Source: Arthrobacter bambusae
Lineage (GTDB): Bacteria; Actinomycetota; Actinomycetes; Actinomycetales; Micrococcaceae
Direction: 5' to 3'
NCBI RefSeq assembly: GCF_022606295.1
Contig: NZ_JAHHZS010000004.1
Location: 124,001-188,000, forward strand
Length of the DNA stretch: 64,000 bases
A program made the translations under genes and the position numbers. The notes under the pieces are model-generated. The model was not told where the DNA came from and ran no database searches. It saw only the letters and a program-made list of their open reading frames with translations. Shown piece by piece: positions 46,087 to 55,222 of the stretch; position 1 is the stretch's first letter; each line of letters begins with the position of its first letter.

Positions 46087-47475
46087 ATGTTGAATCTTGA
46101 TCGCGACGTCGTAATTGTCGGTGCCGGTCCGTCGGGGTTGACGGCCGCCCGCGAGTTGAAGAAGGCCGGGCTCAGCGTTGCCGTGCTCGAAGCACGCGAC
46201 CGCGTCGGTGGCCGTACGTGGACCGACACGATTGACGGCGCCATGCTGGAAATCGGCGGACAGTGGGTGTCCCCGGACCAGACCGCCCTCATGGGGCTCC
46301 TGGACGAGCTGGGCTTGAAAATGTACTCCCGCTACCGCGACGGCGAATCGGTGTACCTCTCGCCGGACGGCACCCGCACCCGCTACACCGGTGCGTCCTT
46401 CCCCGTAAGCGAGACCACTGCGGCCGAAATGGAGAAGCTCACCGCCATCCTGGACGGCCTCGCCGCGGAGATCGGCCCGGAGGAGCCATGGGCCCACCCG
46501 AAGGCCCGCGAATTGGACACCATTTCCTTCCACCACTGGCTGCGCCAGAATTCCACGGACGAGGAGGCCTGCAACAATATCGGCCTCTTCATCGCCGGCG
46601 GCATGCTGACGAAGCCGGCCCACGCTTTCTCGGCCCTGCAAGCGGTGCTGATGGCAGCCTCGGCAGGCTCCTTCTCCAACCTGACGGACGAAGACTTCAT
46701 CCTTGACAAGCGGGTTATCGGCGGGATGCAGCAGGTCTCCCTGTTGATCGCCGCGGAACTGGGCGACGACGTCGTACTTAGCAGCCCGGTCCGCACCATC
46801 AACTGGGAGGCGGCCGGCGAAGGCCATCGGGTCACCGTTGAATCCGAGCGTGCAACCGTCAATGCGCGATTCGTGATCATGGCTGTCCCGCCGAACCTGT
46901 ACTCCCGCGTGTCCTTCAACCCGCCGCTGCCGCGCCGCCAGCACCAGATGCACCAGCACCAGTCCTTGGGCTTGGTCATCAAGGTGCACGCCGTCTACCG
47001 CACGCCGTTCTGGCGCGAAGACGGCCTCTCCGGGACGGGCTTCGGCGCCGACGCCCTGGTCCAGGAGGTCTACGACAACACCAACCACGGAGACGCCCGC
47101 GGGACCCTGGTGGGCTTCATTTCGGACGAAAAGGCAGACGCGGTCTTCGAGCTCAGCGCCGGGGACCGCAAGAAGAAGGTCCTTGAGTCCATCGCGGGCT
47201 TCCTCGGCGACAAAGCCCTGGACGCCGAGGTCTACTACGAATCCGACTGGGGTTCCGAAGAATGGACCCGTGGGGCCTACGCGTCCAGCTACGACCTGGG
47301 CGGCCTGCACCGTTACGGCAAGGACCAGCACGCCAACGTAGGACCGATCTACTGGTCTTCCTCCGATCTGGCTGCCGAAGGCTACCAGCACGTGGACGGC
47401 GCGGTCCGGATGGGCCAGGCAACAGCCGCCAGGATCGTCACCGCAAACAGCCGCGTAGCGGTACCGGTGGCCTAG
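46087..47475 (+). CDS. puo: flavin amine oxidase, probable putrescine oxidase
   Basis: A 462-aa FAD enzyme that oxidises a primary amine, most likely putrescine, to an aldehyde, ammonia and hydrogen peroxide. The FAD-binding motif DVVIVGAGPSGLTAARELKK is at 7-26, RDRVGGRTWT at about 37-46, and the C-terminal FAD motif EGYQHVDGAVRMGQATA near 436-452. Length and overall layout match actinobacterial putrescine oxidases (Micrococcus, Rhodococcus); substrate assignment is inference. GAAAGGACATC precedes the ATG. Confidence 0.88.
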   Translation: MLNLDRDVVIVGAGPSGLTAARELKKAGLSVAVLEARDRVGGRTWTDTIDGAMLEIGGQWVSPDQTALMGLLDELGLKMYSRYRDGESVYLSPDGTRTRYTGASFPVSETTAAEMEKLTAILDGLAAEIGPEEPWAHPKARELDTISFHHWLRQNSTDEEACNNIGLFIAGGMLTKPAHAFSALQAVLMAASAGSFSNLTDEDFILDKRVIGGMQQVSLLIAAELGDDVVLSSPVRTINWEAAGEGHRVTVESERATVNARFVIMAVPPNLYSRVSFNPPLPRRQHQMHQHQSLGLVIKVHAVYRTPFWREDGLSGTGFGADALVQEVYDNTNHGDARGTLVGFISDEKADAVFELSAGDRKKKVLESIAGFLGDKALDAEVYYESDWGSEEWTRGAYASSYDLGGLHRYGKDQHANVGPIYWSSSDLAAEGYQHVDGAVRMGQATAARIVTANSRVAVPVA

Positions 47476-47495
47476 GACGAGTTACCGATCGACAC

Positions 47496-47540
47496 GTGAG
47501 GTCTCGGCGCTTTCACTGGTTGAAAGGGCCGAGACCTCAC
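47496..47540. terminator. terminator after putrescine oxidase
   Basis: A 20-bp stem with one mismatch (arms 47496-47515 and 47521-47540, GTGAGGTCTCGGC... / ...GCCGAGACCTCAC), loop CTGGT, followed by TTTT. It separates the oxidase from the leftward gene ending at 47564. Confidence 0.88.
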
Positions 47541-47563
47541 TTTTGGAATCCGGGGCGAGCCGC

Positions 47564-48181
47564 CTACGACGCAGAAACGCCCGCAGCTGCTTCGGCTTCG
47601 ACCATCGCCACATCCAACTTCTCGACCGCGTGGGCATAGTCCGTCCCTGCGGTGAGGCGGCACCGTTGGGCTTCCTGCAGCGCACGGACTAAAGCGGCGG
47701 TCTGCGGAACGCTGACATCGCTCATGCCGGGGAAGTCGATGCCCTTGGCGGGATCGAGTTCATACCTTTGCCAGCGGGCCAAGAGGGCGTCGTGACGGGC
47801 TGCCGCTTCGGTGAAACCGCTGCGGTCCTGACGGTTCCGCTCCAGTGTCCGGCCGACCGCAAAGGCTGCAATAGCGGCAGCTACGCCGAGGAAGAGCATC
47901 AAGAGCCCGACGGCGGGCGAGGCCAACGCGGGAATGACGACCGCCGGGACAATCACCACGAGTCCGGCGAAGATGTTCCAGAAGGTGGCGTCCGGCTCTT
48001 TGACGAACTCCCGATCGCGGTGGCCGAGGTGCCCCTGCAAGTCGGGATGGCCGCCGTCGGGGGCTCCGTGGACGGCCGCTTTCCGGACGGTGTTGACGGT
48101 AAAGACCACCGCGCACAGAAGCAAAAGCCCCCACAGCCCGATCTCCCAGGCCGTCAGCTGGATTCCAGTTGTGGCGGGCAA
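47564..48181 (-). CDS. predicted membrane protein, function unknown
   Basis: About 205 aa with a probable TTG start at 48181 (GGAGGTGG 7 bases upstream); earlier GTG codons are possible. One helix at about 10-30 (IGLWGLLLLCAVVFTVNTV), a loop with HPDLQGHLGHRDREF, two helices at about 62-105 and a cytoplasmic tail of about 100 residues, partly coiled. I recognise no family. The frame continues far upstream only by crossing a terminator and shadowing the DUF5997 gene, so the long version is rejected. Confidence 0.7.
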   Translation of the reverse strand: MPATTGIQLTAWEIGLWGLLLLCAVVFTVNTVRKAAVHGAPDGGHPDLQGHLGHRDREFVKEPDATFWNIFAGLVVIVPAVVIPALASPAVGLLMLFLGVAAAIAAFAVGRTLERNRQDRSGFTEAAARHDALLARWQRYELDPAKGIDFPGMSDVSVPQTAALVRALQEAQRCRLTAGTDYAHAVEKLDVAMVEAEAAAGVSAS

Positions 48182-48274
48182 TCGGACCACCTCCACGCGA
48201 ACGCGCACCGCTCTCAAATTCAGTATGCGCCGAGGATGGCTCGGAGGCGAGGGCCCCGATTCCGTGCCTAAAAG

Positions 48275-48315
48275 CAGGAAGGCGGACAACCCGGTCCGGG
48301 TTGTCCGCCTTCCTG
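48275..48315. terminator. terminator after the DUF5997 gene
   Basis: A perfect 20-bp stem (48275-48294 and 48296-48315, CAGGAAGGCGGACAACCCGG and its complement) with a single-base spacer. It lies 17 bp past the DUF5997 stop codon in the gene's direction and upstream of the membrane-protein gene. Confidence 0.9.
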
Positions 48316-48332
48316 TGAACGTCTTTTGGAGC

Positions 48333-48782
48333 TTAAGCGTGGTCCCGCTTGGATGCCTTCGGTGCGTCCCGCTTGGCAGTGGCGTTGGACTTGGCTTCCT
48401 TCGTGGCTTCCTTTTTGGCAGCTTCTTCCTTGATGCGCTTTGCCTCGGAGCGCACGGCTGCGTGCGTGGCGCGCTCGACGACGAGCCACTGCGGGGGAGC
48501 TGCCAGCAGTTCGGTGATTTCCGCCGTCGTGAGGGCCTCGGTGATTCCGCCGCGGGCAAGGCCGCTGATGGAGATGTTCAGCTTCTGTGCCACGACGGGA
48601 CGCGGGTGCGGACCCGTCCGGCGGAGCTCGGCGAGCCACTCCGGGGCATTGGCCTGGAGCTCGGCGAAATCGGCGCGGGTGATTTCCGAATCCTGGAACT
48701 CCTGGGGTGTTGCAGGCAGGTAGATGCCAAGTTTCTTGGCAACGGTGGCCGGCTTCATGGACTGGGAGTTTGCAGAGGTCAT
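48333..48782 (-). CDS. DUF5997 family protein
   Basis: A 149-aa soluble protein with the layout of the actinobacterial DUF5997 family: MKPATVAKKLGIYLPATPQEF, then WLAELRRTGPHPRPVVAQKL and GGITEALTTAEI with APPQWL. The C-terminus (about 105-149) is a Lys/Ala/Glu-rich basic tail, possibly nucleic-acid-interacting. Function is unknown. It is divergent from modB. Confidence 0.88.
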   Translation of the reverse strand: MTSANSQSMKPATVAKKLGIYLPATPQEFQDSEITRADFAELQANAPEWLAELRRTGPHPRPVVAQKLNISISGLARGGITEALTTAEITELLAAPPQWLVVERATHAAVRSEAKRIKEEAAKKEATKEAKSNATAKRDAPKASKRDHA

Positions 48783-48915
48783 GGTTCAAGGGTATCCGCC
48801 CCTGCAGGGAAGTGGCACAGCCCCTGTTCTAGGATGAATCCATGCCGCACACAAGAGTCGCCGGGGCCGCCCGGATGGTCCCGGTGACCCAAGCCTCGGC
48901 GTACCGTAGGCGTCG

Positions 48916-49719
48916 ATGAATTTCAGCGGGATTCCACGGTGGGTCTATGGCCTGGCGGTAGTGGGCGGCTTGTTCGTCCTGTTGCCGCTGGCTGCCATGG
49001 TTGCAAAGGTCAACTGGACACAGTTCATCCCGCTGGTGACCTCCGATTCCTCGCTCACGGCGTTGGGTCTCAGCCTCCGCACCTCTGCCGCGAGCACCGC
49101 GCTCTGCATCGTCTTCGGCATCCCGTTGGCGCTTGTCCTAGCCCGCCGGCCCTTCCGCGGGCAGCGGCTCCTCCGTGCCTTCGTCCTCCTGCCCTTGGTG
49201 TTGCCACCCGTGGTGGGCGGGATCGCGCTGCTCTATACGTTCGGTCGGCAGGGTCTTCTGGGCAAGAGCCTTGGACTCGCGGGCATCCAGATCGCGTTCT
49301 CGACGACGGCGGTGGTCCTGGCCCAGACGTTTGTCGCCTTGCCATTCTTGGTGGTCAGCCTAGAAGGCGCCTTGCGGACGGCCGGCAACCGCTACGAAGC
49401 CGTTGCCGCGACGCTCGGCGCCCGCCCCACCACCATCTTGAGGCGCGTGACCATCCCGATGGTCCTCCCCGGCCTTGCCTCGGGGGCGGTGTTGTCCTTT
49501 GCCCGCAGCCTGGGCGAGTTCGGCGCCACGCTGACATTTGCGGGGAGCCTGCAAGGTGTCACGAGGACGCTGCCGCTGGAAATCTACCTGCAGCGAGAGA
49601 CCGACGCGGACGCCGCCGTCGCCCTTTCGCTGGTTCTCGTCGCGGTGGCCGTGATCGTCGTCGGACTGTCTTACCGGCGTCCGCACCGCGCGGATCTTCC
49701 CGCGGAGGCAGCCGCGTGA
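48916..49719 (+). CDS. modB: molybdate ABC transporter permease ModB
   Basis: A 267-aa inner-membrane permease importing molybdate (possibly tungstate or sulfate). About six helices, with the EAA-loop that contacts the ATPase present as [19 protein letters not shown], followed by [20 protein letters not shown] and [11 protein letters not shown], motifs typical of ModB. The stop overlaps the modC start (GTGA). No binding-protein gene modA is next to it in this window. Confidence 0.9.
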   Translation: MNFSGIPRWVYGLAVVGGLFVLLPLAAMVAKVNWTQFIPLVTSDSSLTALGLSLRTSAASTALCIVFGIPLALVLARRPFRGQRLLRAFVLLPLVLPPVVGGIALLYTFGRQGLLGKSLGLAGIQIAFSTTAVVLAQTFVALPFLVVSLEGALRTAGNRYEAVAATLGARPTTILRRVTIPMVLPGLASGAVLSFARSLGEFGATLTFAGSLQGVTRTLPLEIYLQRETDADAAVALSLVLVAVAVIVVGLSYRRPHRADLPAEAAA

Positions 49720-50780
49720 GTTTCCAGATCGACGCCACTGTCCGGGCCCGCAACCTGGACGTGTCACTGACCCTCGGGCAAGCGGAGACCGTTGCGATCC
49801 TCGGACCCAACGGGGCCGGAAAGTCGACGCTTCTCTCCGTCGCGGCGGGACTCTTGCGGCCGGACGCGGGCTCTGCCCGCCTCGGGGACCAGGTTCTCTT
49901 CAACCTCGACGGCGGCGGCCGGGCATGGACCCCTCCGCACCTTCGCGGCACGGCGCTGTTGGCCCAGGAGCCGTTGCTTTTCCCGCACCTGAGCGTCCTG
50001 GACAACGTGGCATTCGGCCCGCGCAGCTCAGGCGCTTCGCGGACGGAATCGCGCGAAACTGCGCGGCACTGGCTAGCCGAAGTGGACGCCATGGAGCTCG
50101 CCGGGCGCAAGCCGGGGCAGTTGTCCGGGGGCCAAGCCCAACGTGTTGCGGTGGCCCGCGCGCTGGCGGCCAGTCCCGAGTTGCTGCTCCTGGACGAGCC
50201 GATGTCCGCGTTGGACATCCACGCCGCCCCGCACTTGCGCCGGCTCCTCAAACGCGTCCTGTCCGGGCGTCGTGCCCTGATCATCACCCACGACGTCCTG
50301 GATGCCCTCATGCTCGCGGACCGCGTGATCGTCATGGAAAAGGGCAGGATTGTGGAGGAAGGGGCCACCCGTGAGGTATTCCGACGTCCACGAAGCCAAT
50401 TCGCCGCGGGCCTGGCCGGAGTGAACCTCATGGCTGGCACCGTCACGGAGGACGGACTCAGGACGGTCGCCACCGTCGAGCTTCCCAGCCTGCATGTCGC
50501 GGGAGACCTCGATGACGAAGCGGAACCCGGCCAGCCAGGCGTCGCCGCGTTCCCGCCGTCGGCCGTTTCCATCTTCCTGGACGCTGCCCACGGCAGCCCG
50601 CGCAACTCGTTCCCGGTTGCGATCACGGATCTTGAACCGCATGGGGACCACATCAGGGTCCGGGCCGGCGATCTGGCAGCGGACATCACGCCCTCAGCGT
50701 CCGCCGAGCTGGGATTGGAACCGGGCTCGCGCGTCCACTTTGTAGTCAAGGCGACAGCGGTCCAGGTGTACGCGGCGTAG
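49716..50780 (+). CDS. modC: molybdate ABC transporter ATPase ModC
   Basis: A 354-aa ABC ATPase energising ModB. Walker [10 protein letters not shown] (30-38), Q-loop [14 protein letters not shown], signature [15 protein letters not shown], Walker [13 protein letters not shown] and H-switch ITHD, then a C-terminal regulatory region (about 240-354) of the MOP/TOBE type seen in ModC. The GTG at 49716 overlaps modB. The ATPase frame stays open upstream through modB, but that is shadow. Confidence 0.92.
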   Translation: MSFQIDATVRARNLDVSLTLGQAETVAILGPNGAGKSTLLSVAAGLLRPDAGSARLGDQVLFNLDGGGRAWTPPHLRGTALLAQEPLLFPHLSVLDNVAFGPRSSGASRTESRETARHWLAEVDAMELAGRKPGQLSGGQAQRVAVARALAASPELLLLDEPMSALDIHAAPHLRRLLKRVLSGRRALIITHDVLDALMLADRVIVMEKGRIVEEGATREVFRRPRSQFAAGLAGVNLMAGTVTEDGLRTVATVELPSLHVAGDLDDEAEPGQPGVAAFPPSAVSIFLDAAHGSPRNSFPVAITDLEPHGDHIRVRAGDLAADITPSASAELGLEPGSRVHFVVKATAVQVYAA

Positions 50781-50828
50781 CTTGGGCCGGCGCTGGGTTG
50801 GCTACGGCCCGCGCGGTACTGTGAACTG

Positions 50829-51584
50829 GTGCCATCCGATCAAGAATCCCTGCCCGCCGTCGGTACCCCCGACGCTTCCGACGCTGAAACCAGCGGGCCC
50901 CAGGGGCTCACTTTCGCCTATGTCGCCGGCGTGACGCCCGGGAAATGGATCCGGCGCTGGGAAGAGCGCATGCCGGATGTTCCGCTTCACTCGTTCATGT
51001 CCGACGACGGCGCGCAGCTGGACGTCCTGCGCGACGGCTCCGCGGATCTCAGCTTTGTCCGCCTGCCGGTGGATCGCGATGGACTGCACGTGATTCCGCT
51101 CTACGAAGAGCAGCCTGTGGTGGTGGCCCCGAAGGGCCATGAAATCTCGGTGTTCGAAGAGGTGGCGCTGGAGGACCTCGCGGAGGAGAACTTCCTGGAT
51201 GTCGCCGGAATGGGCGGGCCGGAGATGGCCATGCAGGTGGTGGCGTCCGGTGCCGGCCTCGTGATCCTGCCGATGTCCGTGGCCCGGCATTTCAATGTCA
51301 AGGACACGGTGGCGCGCCGCCTGACAGGGGCCGAAGGGACGCAGATCGGCCTCGCCTGGCCGAGCGATTCCACGAGCGAGGTCATCGAGGAATTCATTGG
51401 CATTGTCCGGGGCCGCACTGCGCAAAGTTCGCGGCAGCCATCGGCTCAACAGGAGAAGCCCAAGAAGGCACCCAAGCCGGACCGACGAGGCACTGGCGCC
51501 AAAAAACCGGCGGTTGCCCAGCGTTATGCCCCGAACCCGGACAAGGGCCGGGGCAAGGGCTCCCGCAAGAAGGGAAAGCGCTAG
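50829..51584 (+). CDS. LysR-type substrate-binding domain protein lacking the HTH
   Basis: A 251-aa protein that is only the effector domain of a LysR regulator: LTFAYVAGVTPGKWIRRWEE, LRDGSADLSFVRLPV, HVIPLYEEQPVVVAPKGH, later VASGAGLVILPMSVARHF. No N-terminal winged helix is present, even allowing for the GTG start at 50829. After about residue 200 comes a basic tail rich in Lys, Pro and Arg ending RKKGKR, which could bind nucleic acid. It is not a secreted binding protein, having no signal peptide. It follows modC by 48 bp and is 3 bp from the next gene. Confidence 0.82.
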   Translation: MPSDQESLPAVGTPDASDAETSGPQGLTFAYVAGVTPGKWIRRWEERMPDVPLHSFMSDDGAQLDVLRDGSADLSFVRLPVDRDGLHVIPLYEEQPVVVAPKGHEISVFEEVALEDLAEENFLDVAGMGGPEMAMQVVASGAGLVILPMSVARHFNVKDTVARRLTGAEGTQIGLAWPSDSTSEVIEEFIGIVRGRTAQSSRQPSAQQEKPKKAPKPDRRGTGAKKPAVAQRYAPNPDKGRGKGSRKKGKR

Positions 51585-51587
51585 GCC

Positions 51588-52208
51588 ATGGGACTTGGAT
51601 CGAAGCCGACCATCCGGGACGTCGCCAAGAGTGCCGGCGTTTCCCTCACCACCGTGTCCTATGTCTTGTCCGGGCGCCTCGGTGGCACCACCCGCATCAG
51701 CGACGCGACACAAGAGCGGGTCCAGGCCGCGGCCAAGGAATTGGGTTACGTACCCAATCAGGCGGCCCGCGGAATGCGCCGCGGCAAGACCGACCTCGTC
51801 GCGATTGCCATCGGCGACCTGGAATGGCCGTGGGACCGGGCACTCGCGACGGCCGCTGCACGCATATTGCCCCAGCACGGCTACCAGCCTGTGATCCTCA
51901 TCGGCGAAGGGTGGCGGCGGTTCATGCTCTCCGGGGGTGCCGACGGCGCCATCATCGGGGCCCTGCCGCCCGGGACCCTTCTTGACCTCACCGTGGGGGA
52001 GCTGGCCAGGCGCGGAGTAGCCCAGGTGGTCATTTCGGACACGATGCAGCCTGCCGGATTTGATGTCCTGGCACCCGGTTCGGCAGGCGGGACTCCGGAA
52101 CCGGAAGCGCTCGAGGGAGCCGTCACCCTGCTTCTGGATCGGCTCGCCGGCCGCACCATCGGCGCGGGAACCACCAAGGCCGCGCCGTGGGAGTTCAAGA
52201 CTCCGTAG
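51588..52208 (+). CDS. shortened LacI-family regulator
   Basis: A 206-aa protein with an intact LacI DNA-binding domain (TIRDVAKSAGVSLTTVSYVLSG, hinge ATQERVQAAAKELGYVPNQAA). The effector half is much reduced: an N-terminal subdomain is recognisable (KTDLVAIAIGDLEWPWDRAL to GVAQVVISD), but the region that normally follows, about 130 residues, is missing before a C-terminal piece (EGAVTLLLDRLAGR). Full LacI proteins are about 330-350 aa. It may bind DNA constitutively. The start ATG is 3 bp after the LysR-domain gene, with GAAAGCG upstream. Confidence 0.78.
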   Translation: MGLGSKPTIRDVAKSAGVSLTTVSYVLSGRLGGTTRISDATQERVQAAAKELGYVPNQAARGMRRGKTDLVAIAIGDLEWPWDRALATAAARILPQHGYQPVILIGEGWRRFMLSGGADGAIIGALPPGTLLDLTVGELARRGVAQVVISDTMQPAGFDVLAPGSAGGTPEPEALEGAVTLLLDRLAGRTIGAGTTKAAPWEFKTP

Positions 52209-52331
52209 TGCCCAACTAGTCCCCACCGCCACCCTCGCCTCGCAAGTCCCCACCGGCTCCCAGCCTTCGCAAGCTCAGGCAGGGCCCCTCGCCGGCGGGG
52301 CCCCACGGCCAGGGAACCCGGGCGGCGTGTG

Positions 52332-52397
52332 CCCAACTAGCTCGCATTAGTTGTCGTTTTGGCGGCTCATAACGACAACAACTGCGAGTCAGTTGGG
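52332..52397. repeat. 66-bp palindromic repeat, copy 3
   Basis: Begins CCCAACTAGCTCGCATTAG and ends CTGCGAGTCAGTTGGG; arms are mostly complementary with mismatches near the centre and in the left arm. It lies between the LacI-like gene and the convergent sulP gene, 27 bp from the sulP stop. A separate fragment GTGCCCAACTAG of the same sequence lies at 52208-52219. Confidence 0.9.
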
Positions 52398-52424
52398 GGG
52401 TGTTCGTTGGGTGGGCCCGGGACG

Positions 52425-53924
52425 TTAGCCTGCGTTGAGCTTGCCCGCCAGCCGTTCGCGCATTCGGACGCTCGCCGCGTTGAGGCCGATGAGCTCCACC
52501 TCGCGGCCGTGCCTGCGGTATTTCTCGGTAACGGAATCCAACACGGCCACGGTGGAAGCATCCCAGATGTGCGAGGCATGCAGGTCGATGACCACGTGGT
52601 CGATTCCCTCCGAGGAATCCTTTGCATAGTCGAACTGCGTGTAAAGGTCGTTTGAGGAGGCGAAGAACAACTCGCCATCCACCGTGTAGCTCGCCACGGT
52701 CCGGCCGTTGAGCTCGAATTCACTCCGCTCCACGGTGGCGAAATGGGCCACTCGGCGGGCGAACAGCACCATGGCCGTGAGGACGCCGGCTCCTACCCCG
52801 ATGGCCAGATTGTGCGTCGCCACCACAACGGCCACCGTCACGAGCATGACGCCGGTCTCGGACTTCGGGAGCCGCTTTAGGGTTGCGGGCCGGATCGAAT
52901 GCCAGTCAAAGGTGATGAGGGAAACGAAGATCATCACAGCCACCAAAGCGGCCATAGGTATGGTGCCCACCACGTCCCCGAGCGTCACCACGAGCCCCAA
53001 CAGGAACGCTCCCGCCAGGAAGGTTGACAGCCGGCTGCGGGCACCCGAACCCTTCACGTTGATCATGGTCTGGCCAATCACGGCGCAGCCGCCCAAGCCA
53101 CCCAGGAAACCGGTGACGATATTTGCAATGCCCTGGCCCCAGGAGACCCGGGTCTTGTTGGAGCGGGTATCCGTGATGTCATCCACGAGCTTGGCCGTCA
53201 TGAGGGATTCCAGCAGGCCCACTAGCGCCATGGACAAAGCGAACGGGGCAATGGTCTGGAAGGTCTCCCAGGTCAAAGGCACATTGGGCACGAAAAAACC
53301 GGGAAGGCTGTTGGGGAGTTCGCCCTTGTCATGCACAGTGGGAACGCGGATTCCGGCCAGTGCCGTCACGATCGTGAGGGAGACGACCGCCACCAACGGT
53401 GCGGGCACCGCCGTCGTGATTCTGGGCAAAGCGAAGACGATCAGCAGCCCCACGGCCACAATCGGGTAGACCATCCAGGGGACGCCGATGAGCTCAGGCA
53501 ACTGGGCCATGAACACCAGAATCGCCAAGGCATTCACGAATCCGATCATCACCGAACGCGGAATGAAGCGCATGAGCCGCGTGACGCCCAGGACCGCCAG
53601 GACTATTTGGAAGACCCCGGCGAGGATGACCGTGGCGATCAAGTAGTTGAGTCCGTGATCCTTCATGACGGGGGCAATCACGAGCGCGACGGCACCGGTG
53701 GCTGCGGATATCATGGCTGGCCGGCCACCCACGATCGCTGTGGTGACCCCCATCGTGAAGGACGCGAAAAGGCCGATGCGCGGATCCACGCCGGCAATCA
53801 CGGAGAACGCGATGGCCTCAGGAATGAGGGCAAGCGCCACCACCAAACCAGCCAACGCTTCCGTCTTGAGCCTGCGGGGCGAGCGCAGCGTGAAACGGAG
53901 GGACTGGAGCTGCTCGGGTGTCAT
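52425..53924 (-). CDS. SulP-family anion transporter
   Basis: A 499-aa SulP/SLC26 permease, with about eleven to twelve helices (IAFSVIAGVDPRIGLFASF, MIGFVNALAILVFMAQL, GGLGGCAVIGQTMINVKGSG) and a C-terminal STAS domain (about 395-490, VVIDLHASHIWDASTVAVLD). Candidate substrates are sulfate, bicarbonate or another anion; none can be assigned. ATG at 53924 with AAGGACCC upstream. It is separated from the RelA/SpoT gene by 6 bp and likely co-transcribed with it. Confidence 0.9.
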   Translation of the reverse strand: MTPEQLQSLRFTLRSPRRLKTEALAGLVVALALIPEAIAFSVIAGVDPRIGLFASFTMGVTTAIVGGRPAMISAATGAVALVIAPVMKDHGLNYLIATVILAGVFQIVLAVLGVTRLMRFIPRSVMIGFVNALAILVFMAQLPELIGVPWMVYPIVAVGLLIVFALPRITTAVPAPLVAVVSLTIVTALAGIRVPTVHDKGELPNSLPGFFVPNVPLTWETFQTIAPFALSMALVGLLESLMTAKLVDDITDTRSNKTRVSWGQGIANIVTGFLGGLGGCAVIGQTMINVKGSGARSRLSTFLAGAFLLGLVVTLGDVVGTIPMAALVAVMIFVSLITFDWHSIRPATLKRLPKSETGVMLVTVAVVVATHNLAIGVGAGVLTAMVLFARRVAHFATVERSEFELNGRTVASYTVDGELFFASSNDLYTQFDYAKDSSEGIDHVVIDLHASHIWDASTVAVLDSVTEKYRRHGREVELIGLNAASVRMRERLAGKLNAG

Positions 53925-53930
53925 GGGTCC

Positions 53931-55034
53931 TTAGCTGTTGGTCAGGCGGTACCGCTCAATCTGCTTGAGACGCCGCTGGAGGCTGTCCCGCCGGGGGTGG
54001 GGGACGACGTCGGGCGCCTCAGCGGTGAGGTCGATGTGTTCAGTGCCGTACTGCCACAGCAGGAGGTCATCCAGGAGGCGGTCCGGTCCGGGGGAGTAAC
54101 GGTGGTCCAGGGCTTTGCGGACCTCGGTGATCCGGTTGGCGCTGAGGAGTCCGGCGAGTTCCACGGTCTTGTTCAGTCCGTGGGCCGCAAGGAGCTCCGC
54201 AGCCCAACCCCAGTCGTCATCAACTTTACGGTCAACGTGCGGAAGCAGCGTTCGCCAGACGTCCCGCACCCGGTTGGGCGTGAGCGGCATGGAACCTTCG
54301 CCATCGAGATCCCAGTAGCCGCGGACTTCCTCGTAGCGTTCGTGGAGGTCGGCGAAGGCGCTCTCCACCGTTTCCAGCATTGCGGCGGTGGCGGTGAACT
54401 GCCGGTCGAAATGCGGCGTCCAAGCGCGCGGATCCTCGGCCTTGAAGCGGATGTCGTGTTCGATTTCGCTCCAGGCGTGCGCGAAAACGGTACGGATCTG
54501 GCATTCGAAGAAGTAGCTGCCATTTGGCGGGATGTCCGGATTGAAGACCTGCTGGTAGGCCTTCACGGACTCGTTCTGGATGGTGCGGAGGATAAGGTGC
54601 CGGCTCGAGTAGCCGTAGGTACCGGACTCGATCGAACCGATGTCCTTCTCAAGGTCGCCGCGGCAATCGAAAAGCTGGCGCTGGCGCTTGATCAAGTTGG
54701 CAACGGCGGCGTTCTCGGCCGGAAGCTTGGTGATGACGCGCAGCCCCACCATGTCGTTCAGTGTCCGGAACGGGTCCGGGAACTTCAGCACCCGCGGGCC
54801 GCCATCCAGGGGCACCTCGGTACGGGAAATCTTCTCCCGGAAAGATTCCACCGTCTTGGTGCGTCCGGTGACGAAGAGCGGAACGGACTCGCTGTTCTTG
54901 AGCATGTCCCGCAAGGTCAACAGGACGTCCCGGGTGACGAGTTTCAGGGCAGGCCGAACGCGTTCGTAGAGTTCCACATTCGCTTGTACTGATTCGCGCA
55001 GCTGTGGATCCAAGCTGTCCCAATTGCTAGCCAT
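53931..55034 (-). CDS. stand-alone RelA/SpoT-domain nucleotide synthetase
   Basis: A 367-aa protein with a RelA/SpoT synthetase domain (about 50-200) and no HD hydrolase, TGS or ACT domain. Key family residues are in place: TGRTKTVESFREKI (54-69), DMVGLRV (94-100), GYSSRHLIL (141-149) and ECQIRTVFAHAWSEIEHD (177-194). The C-terminal 165 residues form a helical extension not typical of RelQ/RelP. It could be a small alarmone synthetase making (p)ppGpp or a toxSAS-type toxin; no small antitoxin gene is obvious next to it. Confidence 0.88.
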   Translation of the reverse strand: MASNWDSLDPQLRESVQANVELYERVRPALKLVTRDVLLTLRDMLKNSESVPLFVTGRTKTVESFREKISRTEVPLDGGPRVLKFPDPFRTLNDMVGLRVITKLPAENAAVANLIKRQRQLFDCRGDLEKDIGSIESGTYGYSSRHLILRTIQNESVKAYQQVFNPDIPPNGSYFFECQIRTVFAHAWSEIEHDIRFKAEDPRAWTPHFDRQFTATAAMLETVESAFADLHERYEEVRGYWDLDGEGSMPLTPNRVRDVWRTLLPHVDRKVDDDWGWAAELLAAHGLNKTVELAGLLSANRITEVRKALDHRYSPGPDRLLDDLLLWQYGTEHIDLTAEAPDVVPHPRRDSLQRRLKQIERYRLTNS

Positions 55035-55222
55035 GCCTCCAGCTTACGGCGGAGGGCTGACAGTGCAGGGGAGCCGGACCCTCAGGGCTTATCGCTGCGA
55101 CACCTGGAAGCAGGCAACATCGTACTGGGAATGGGGGAACAGGGGCTCTGCGTTGATCCTCAGGCCATTGCTCCCGCTCCGCGTCGCTCCTCCGCGATAG
55201 GCTCGGCACAAAGGAGGACACG

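Noticed and set aside
53331..54992. Plus-strand frame of 553 codons across sulP and the RelA/SpoT gene
   Set aside because: It runs antisense over two well-supported genes and its translation is low-complexity.
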